Assembly: GCA_047722935.1 (NCBI GenBank)
Contig: JBDNZS010000009.1
Coordinates: 1 to 64,000, forward strand
Direction of reading: 5' to 3'
Origin: Ethanoligenens sp047722935
GTDB lineage: Bacteria > Bacillota > Clostridia > Oscillospirales > Ethanoligenentaceae
DNA length: 64,000 bases
Below, piece by piece: positions 60,186 to 64,000 of this stretch. Numbering within the stretch: the first letter of the stretch is position 1; the number at the start of each line of letters is the position of its first letter. The notes under the pieces were generated by a model. It was not told the origin of the DNA. It ran no database searches and worked only from the letters and a program-made list of their open reading frames with translations. Position numbers and translations under genes: made by a program.

Positions 60186-60866
60186 ATGGAACTATCCCTG
60201 TTACGCGTTTGGAAACGTATATCTCGTTTTTCTGCCCTGTTGCTGCCGCTTGTGATTGCAGCGGTACTGTTGCTGGTGCTGTATTGCAGTCTGCCCCTGC
60301 AAAAAACAATAGCGGAGGCACCATATGCGGTCAGCAAGATCCAGCAGCCGGAAAAAATGGCTGATGTCCGGCAAACGTTTGTTGCGCGGGGAGATACGCT
60401 GTGCGGAATCACCGTCAAGATTACGCCGGCAGAGCCCAAGCCCGATGCGGCGTTGGCGCTGACGGTATTGGATAGCGTAGGTCACAGGATTAGCAGCCAA
60501 CAAGTCACCATAGCTCGTATTGACAAATCAAAAGCGGTTACGATATCATTTGCACCCGTCCGGCAGGCCAAAGGCAAACAGTTTACGCTGGAGGTTTGTC
60601 CGGTTGAAGAGAAGTGGTTGGAGGGGTGTACTCTCTATTGGAAGCCGACAGTCGGGAAACCAACAATCGCACATGGGCAGAGGTTGACGATTGATGGAGT
60701 CCCGCGCAACGGTATGCTGGCAATCAAGACGGTCTATATGTCTTCCCGCATAGAGGCGCTTTATAACGGCCGCTATGCAGATGCGTATGTTTCATTGGTG
60801 TTATGCGTTATGGTGGTTTCGATTGTGCTATGTTGTTTGTTGTTCGGGCGACTGCTCAAAAAATAA
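60186..60866 (+). CDS. membrane protein of unknown function, last gene of the cassette
   Basis: A 226-residue protein with a transmembrane helix near residues 18-38 (LPLVIAAVLLLVLYCSL), an extracytoplasmic beta-rich domain (about 50-195) and a second helix near the C-terminus (SLVLCVMVVSIVLCCLLFG). I do not recognise a domain. Its place after the GT-C gene with no terminator between makes it a likely partner or a surface-polymer binding protein. Confidence 0.7.
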   Translation: MELSLLRVWKRISRFSALLLPLVIAAVLLLVLYCSLPLQKTIAEAPYAVSKIQQPEKMADVRQTFVARGDTLCGITVKITPAEPKPDAALALTVLDSVGHRISSQQVTIARIDKSKAVTISFAPVRQAKGKQFTLEVCPVEEKWLEGCTLYWKPTVGKPTIAHGQRLTIDGVPRNGMLAIKTVYMSSRIEALYNGRYADAYVSLVLCVMVVSIVLCCLLFGRLLKK

Positions 60867-60901
60867 AAACATCCCCAAGGCAAACGCCTTGGGGATGTTT
60901 T
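60866..60901. terminator. bidirectional terminator between the cassette and rpsR
   Basis: A near-symmetric hairpin (ATCCCCAAGGC, AAAC loop, GCCTTGGGGAT) is flanked by A on one side and T on the other. It serves the plus-strand cassette and the minus-strand rpsF-ssb-rpsR operon. Confidence 0.92.
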
Positions 60902-60914
60902 TATAAAAACGTAC

Positions 60915-61190
60915 TTAATCGCTTACATACGGAAGCAGCGCCAGATGTCTGGCCCGTTTGATGGCAATGGTCAACTCGCGCTGGTGATGTGCACAGGTGC
61001 CCGTCACACGGCGTGGCAAAATCTTTGCCCGCTCAGAAAGATATTTGCGCAGTTTAGCAATATCTTTGTAATCAATAGATTCTACTTTATCCACGCAGAA
61101 AGAGCAAACTTTCCGACGGCCTCTGCGGCCACCGTTGCGGCGGTCTCCTCTGTCCCGGTCTCTATCTCTGTCTCTGTCTTCTCTGCCCAT
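60915..61190 (-). CDS. rpsR: 30S ribosomal protein S18
   Basis: S18 is a small-subunit protein that forms a complex with S6 (the rpsF product). The 91-residue form has a zinc-type set of C29 and C32 (CSFC), C66 and H69 (CAHH), and the core KDIAKLRKYLSERAKILPRRV. The N-terminus is an Arg/Asp repeat (REDRDRDRDRDRGDRRNG) that is not part of the usual S18 fold. It is the last gene of the operon. Confidence 0.96.
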   Translation of the reverse strand: MGREDRDRDRDRDRGDRRNGGRRGRRKVCSFCVDKVESIDYKDIAKLRKYLSERAKILPRRVTGTCAHHQRELTIAIKRARHLALLPYVSD

Positions 61191-61234
61191 TGTGCAGCCT
61201 CCTTTGTTCGTTTATCCGATTACATAATCCGGCG

Positions 61235-61681
61235 TTAGAATGGAAGATCGTCGTCTCCCGCGATTTCTATGAAATCACCGTTATCCCCGTTGGAAATAGC
61301 TGGTGCGCCGTCGCTCTGTGCACCGCTGTTAGAGTGGCTGTCAGGATTGCCATAGGAATCCCGACGCGGCTCCGCAAAATGCACGTTGCTGGCGACCACT
61401 TCAAATGCGCGGCGTTTGTTACCGTCCCGGTCGGTATAACTGCGGGTCTGGATAGCCCCTTCCACCGCGACCAACTGGCCTTTGTGGAAATACTTGGCTG
61501 CAAACTCCGCTGTACCCCGCCAGCAGACGATATCAATAAAATCAGTCTGCCGCTCGGTGCCCGAACGGGAATAGCTGCGGTCTACCGCAAGGGAAAAGGA
61601 TGTGACCGCAATATCGCTGTTTGTGTGCCGAAGCTCCGGGTCAGCGGTCAGCCGGCCATTCAACGCCACTACATTCAACAT
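61235..61681 (-). CDS. ssb: single-stranded DNA-binding protein SSB
   Basis: SSB coats ssDNA in replication and repair. The 148-residue protein has the OB-fold (MLNVVALNGRLTADPELRHT, TDFIDIVCWRGTAEFAAKY, VAVEGAIQTRSYTDRDGNKR) and an acidic C-terminal tip ending DDDLPF that recruits partner proteins. The Asn/Ser/Gly linker near 110-130 is usual. It lies between rpsF and rpsR. Confidence 0.97.
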   Translation of the reverse strand: MLNVVALNGRLTADPELRHTNSDIAVTSFSLAVDRSYSRSGTERQTDFIDIVCWRGTAEFAAKYFHKGQLVAVEGAIQTRSYTDRDGNKRRAFEVVASNVHFAEPRRDSYGNPDSHSNSGAQSDGAPAISNGDNGDFIEIAGDDDLPF

Positions 61682-61696
61682 GACAAATCACGCTCC

Positions 61697-61984
61697 TTAT
61701 TTGCGTATAATGAGCGAACGCAGCACGCCGTCGTTCAGTTTGAGCTGGCGATCCAGTTCAGCCGGGAAGTTGTTATCGGATGAAAAAGTGAACTGCACAT
61801 AAATGCCTTCGTTTTCATCATTGATGGGATAGGCCAGACGGCGTCTGCCCCATTCATCAACTGTTTCAAGCGTACCGTTTTCGGTCACAAGCGCTTTGAA
61901 TTTTTCAAGAAGCGCCGAGGTCGGTTCCTCACCCAGATTGGACTTGAAGATGACCACGCTTTCGTACTTGCTGATTGTTGCCAT
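61697..61984 (-). CDS. rpsF: 30S ribosomal protein S6
   Basis: S6 binds S18 in the small subunit. The ATG at 61984 gives 95 residues (MATISKYESVVIFKSNLGEE, then ENGTLETVDEWGRRRLAYPI); a longer frame from 62065 lacks this match. AGGAGG lies upstream. It leads rpsF-ssb-rpsR, the usual operon. Confidence 0.96.
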   Translation of the reverse strand: MATISKYESVVIFKSNLGEEPTSALLEKFKALVTENGTLETVDEWGRRRLAYPINDENEGIYVQFTFSSDNNFPAELDRQLKLNDGVLRSLIIRK

Positions 61985-62073
61985 AAAAGCACCTCCTTTT
62001 GGACATAAGACCGCTGTAAGCGGCAAGGACACGGAATGCCCGCCATGCATGGCAGAACGGGACAACCCGACAA
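61985..62073 (-). promoter_or_regulatory. rpsF leader, possible S6:S18 autoregulatory RNA
   Basis: The transcript between the promoter and rpsF is about 89 nt, with palindromic GCCATGCATGGC and a CCGCT/AGCGG hairpin. rpsF leaders in many bacteria bind the S6:S18 complex and block translation. I cannot align the conserved CCG loop with confidence. Confidence 0.35.
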
Positions 62074-62079
62074 ATAATT

Positions 62080-62108
62080 AGTTTACCATAGCAGCGGTAT
62101 GTTGTCAA
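62080..62108 (-). promoter_or_regulatory. sigma-A promoter of rpsF-ssb-rpsR
   Basis: On the minus strand, TTGACA (62108-62103) and TAAACT (62085-62080) are spaced 17 nt. The transcription start would be near 62073. Confidence 0.8.
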
Positions 62109-62233
62109 GCCCGTGCTGAATGAGATATGACCTTATCATATCCAATCTGAGAGTGAACCAGCACATTCTGTTGCAAATCATATCGTATCACATTGTTTTG
62201 GCTTGTTTTATAAGAGATTTTGTCCGACATGTG

Positions 62234-62262
62234 TATTGCCTTGTAACGATTTATGCTATAAT
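62234..62262 (+). promoter_or_regulatory. candidate sigma-A promoter of the amidotransferase gene
   Basis: TATAAT at 62257-62262 is preceded by TG (extended -10); the -35 near 62234-62241 (TATTGC/TTGCCT) is weak. Confidence 0.55.
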
Positions 62263-62315
62263 AGATGTGGAATCCACGTTCGAGAAAATGAGGGACTGCA
62301 AAAAAGGGGAACGCC

Positions 62316-63020
62316 ATGCACCTGCATTATTTACAGCACATCCCGTTGGAAACACCGGGCAGTATCCTGTCTTGGGCGGAGGAACGGGGATATCTGCTTA
62401 GCCACACGGCCTTTTTCAATGGGGAGGATCTTCCGTCCCAACAGGATTTTGATTGGCTTATCGTGATGGGTGGACCGATGAATATCTACGAAGAACAGGA
62501 ACATCCATGGATCGCGCTGGAGAAGGCGTTTATCCGGCAGGCAATCAATACCGGCAAAACCGTCATTGGTATTTGTCTGGGCAGCCAGCTTATCGCGGAC
62601 GTGATTGGCGGAAAAGTCACGCGCGGCGCTTTGCCGGAGATCGGATGGACACCTGTTACATGGAACGAAACAGCCAAAGCCAATCCGCTTTTTGCGGGGT
62701 TTCCAGAAACATCTGTTGTGTTTGAATGGCATTATGACACCTTTTCCACATTGCCGGAGGAAGCAGTAGTTTTAGCCTCAAGCCCGGCTTGTGCGCATCA
62801 GGCGTTTGTCTACAGGGAGCGTGTCTTTGGGTTCCAATTCCATTTGGAAAACACACCGGATATGCTGCGCGGATACATCGCGGCAAGTGGAGACGAGATG
62901 GTTCCTGGGCCATACACCCAGACGCCGGAGCAAGTGATGGCACATCCGGCACGTATTGCGGAAAACAATGCGTGGATGGCGGCTTTTTTGACCGCTTTGG
63001 AAAATCGGCAGACCCAATAG
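62316..63020 (+). CDS. class I glutamine amidotransferase-like protein
   Basis: A 234-residue GATase1-family protein with a catalytic-triad pattern: Cys87 in GICLGSQLIA, and His176 and Glu178 in FGFQFHLE. The early LIVMGGPMNIYEEQEHPWI is typical of GMP-synthase-type GATases used in small accessory enzymes. Its amine acceptor is unknown. AAGGGGAA lies before the ATG. It may be co-transcribed with the gene at 63039. Confidence 0.88.
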   Translation: MHLHYLQHIPLETPGSILSWAEERGYLLSHTAFFNGEDLPSQQDFDWLIVMGGPMNIYEEQEHPWIALEKAFIRQAINTGKTVIGICLGSQLIADVIGGKVTRGALPEIGWTPVTWNETAKANPLFAGFPETSVVFEWHYDTFSTLPEEAVVLASSPACAHQAFVYRERVFGFQFHLENTPDMLRGYIAASGDEMVPGPYTQTPEQVMAHPARIAENNAWMAAFLTALENRQTQ

Positions 63021-63038
63021 AAAGGATGAAACAACAGC

Positions 63039-63593
63039 ATGGAACAAGTTTCTTATAAACAACGCAATTGTGAAGATCAAGAAAAAATCAATCAGTTTTT
63101 GACAGAGTCCCGCAGCGGCACCATCGGTATCGGTGGGGACGAGTACCCGTATGTTGTCCCGCTCAACTATGTGTGGGTGGACGGCTGTATCTATTTTCAT
63201 GGCATGGGTTCGGGAAAAACCGTGCGCCTGCTGGCGGAACACAAACGTGTTAGCTTCACCGTCTACCGCGAACACGGCACTGTGACCGACCCCGTGCCCT
63301 GTCATGCGGATACCTCATATTTCAGCGTGATGCTGTTCGGCGAGGTGGAAAAAGTGGTGGATCATGAGGAGGCGGCACATGCCCTTCAAGTTTTACTGGA
63401 AAAATTCATGCCGGGATTTTATAAACAGAAGCTATCAGCCAATCTGGTTGAAAAGTACCGTTCCGGTATGGATGGTAATGCTGTGGCGGTTTACCGCATC
63501 AAACCGATCCAGGTCACCGCTAAAGAAAATGCTGTCAGCCCGGATATGCTGTTCGGACACGGTGGGCATCCCGGAAAACATCCTGCGCTTTGA
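63039..63593 (+). CDS. pyridoxamine 5'-phosphate oxidase-like, flavin-binding protein (NimA-like)
   Basis: A 184-residue split-barrel protein. It has SGTIGIGGDEYPYVVPLNYVW, GCIYFHGMGSGKTVRLLAEH and a YFSVMLFGEVEKV segment, the pattern of PPOX-fold flavoproteins such as NimA and pyridoxamine oxidase relatives. The substrate cannot be read. It is followed by a long palindromic terminator. Confidence 0.85.
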   Translation: MEQVSYKQRNCEDQEKINQFLTESRSGTIGIGGDEYPYVVPLNYVWVDGCIYFHGMGSGKTVRLLAEHKRVSFTVYREHGTVTDPVPCHADTSYFSVMLFGEVEKVVDHEEAAHALQVLLEKFMPGFYKQKLSANLVEKYRSGMDGNAVAVYRIKPIQVTAKENAVSPDMLFGHGGHPGKHPAL

Positions 63594-63608
63594 CTTGAAT
63601 TGCTGCAT

Positions 63609-63646
63609 AACCAACGCCTAAAGAACATGTTCTTTAGGCGTTGGTT
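63609..63646. terminator. long palindromic terminator between convergent genes
   Basis: Bases 63609-63646 are a perfect 38-nt palindrome (AACCAACGCC through GGCGTTGGTT), followed on the plus strand by TATTTT. It lies between two convergent genes and can serve both. Confidence 0.85.
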
Positions 63647-63680
63647 TATTTTAAGGATATTGAAATGACGAAACGTGCTT

Positions 63681-64000
63681 TTATCCGGTGGCCCCTGCAG
63701 ATTTTTTTGCCGGAAAAAGCAATGCACGCATATCCTTTTCCGGCAAAGGGTGGGCATATAGAAAGCCCTGTGCCAAGTCACAGCCTTGCCGTTTGAGTAG
63801 GTCGCGCTGGGCGGGCGTTTCTACCCCCTCTGCTACCACACACATGGAGAGGTCATGAGCCATGCATATGATATGCTTTGTAATGATGCGTGCTTTTTGC
63901 TTGGCAGTGATTTGGGATACAAAACAGCGGTCAATTTTCAACGTTTGGACGGGCAAACGGTCGAGATATTGCAAAGAGGAGTAACCGGTTCCAAAGTCAT
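63681..64000 (-). CDS. EAL-domain c-di-GMP phosphodiesterase, C-terminal part (cut by the window end)
   Basis: The visible 106 codons encode the last third of an EAL domain, which hydrolyses cyclic di-GMP. It shows the DDFGTGYSSLQYLDRL motif at the window edge, LKIDRCFV with the conserved Lys, VVAEGVET with a catalytic Glu, and the late AQGFLYAHPL. The N-terminal EAL motif and any sensory or GGDEF domain lie beyond base 64000. High c-di-GMP usually suppresses motility, so a link with the flagellar genes is possible but not shown. Confidence 0.88.
   Translation of the reverse strand, partial: DFGTGYSSLQYLDRLPVQTLKIDRCFVSQITAKQKARIITKHIICMAHDLSMCVVAEGVETPAQRDLLKRQGCDLAQGFLYAHPLPEKDMRALLFPAKKSAGATG

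Overview
The window looks like a chromosomal segment of a motile, potentially spore-forming low-to-mid GC Firmicute of class Clostridia (an Oscillospiraceae/Ethanoligenens-like organism is my guess from gene content; the species is not proven). The signs are Bacillus/Clostridia-type flagellar gene order, FliY in place of FliN, the FlgM-FlgN-FlgK-FlgL-YviE-FliW-CsrA-flagellin order, sigma-D-type promoters, a gerA-type germinant receptor operon, and a zinc-type ribosomal protein S18.

Bases 481-23918 are one long co-oriented fla/che superoperon: rod (flgB, flgC, fliE), MS ring (fliF), C ring (fliG, fliM, fliY), export apparatus (fliH, fliI, fliJ, fliO, fliP, fliQ, fliR, flhB, flhA), hook (fliK, flgD, flgE), cheY, the motility sigma factor, and two rod/hook-type proteins. 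Two members are unusual. One is a protein combining a FliH-like N-terminal half with a FliG-C-like domain, placed between fliG and fliH. The other is an orphan, degenerate MotA-like protein just before fliM. fliK carries a 117-bp in-frame tandem repeat that is interrupted by a 100-N assembly gap.

Bases 24022-30336 are the late (sigma-D) region: flgM, flgN, flgK, flgL, a yviE-like gene, fliW, csrA and flagellin. The flagellin leader contains a hairpin that looks like a CsrA site. Bases 30426-42859 hold a TPR glycosyltransferase next to flagellin (a candidate flagellin glycosylase), cheA, cheW, cheR, cheB, then flaG, fliD, fliS, a fliT-like gene and the genuine motA-motB stator pair.

Bases 43060-52254 are housekeeping and sporulation genes: glycyl-tRNA synthetase, a gerA/gerB/gerC-type operon, then tig-clpP-clpX. 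Bases 52545-54343 are two minus-strand genes, a small DUF-type protein and a membrane-anchored SGNH hydrolase.

Bases 54581-60866 form a seven-gene cassette behind a near-consensus sigma-A promoter: polyprenyl-phosphate glycosyltransferase, ATP-grasp ligase, two small EamA/SMR-type membrane proteins, a RffA/WecE-type sugar aminotransferase, a GT-C-type membrane transferase and a membrane protein of unknown function. Together they suggest a pathway that makes, possibly acylates, flips and transfers an amino-deoxysugar to a surface polymer. The window ends with the minus-strand rpsF-ssb-rpsR operon, a glutamine-amidotransferase-like gene, a flavin/PPOX-type gene and the C-terminal part of an EAL-domain c-di-GMP phosphodiesterase cut by the window edge. 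No rRNA, tRNA, CRISPR array, insertion sequence or prophage gene was recognised.
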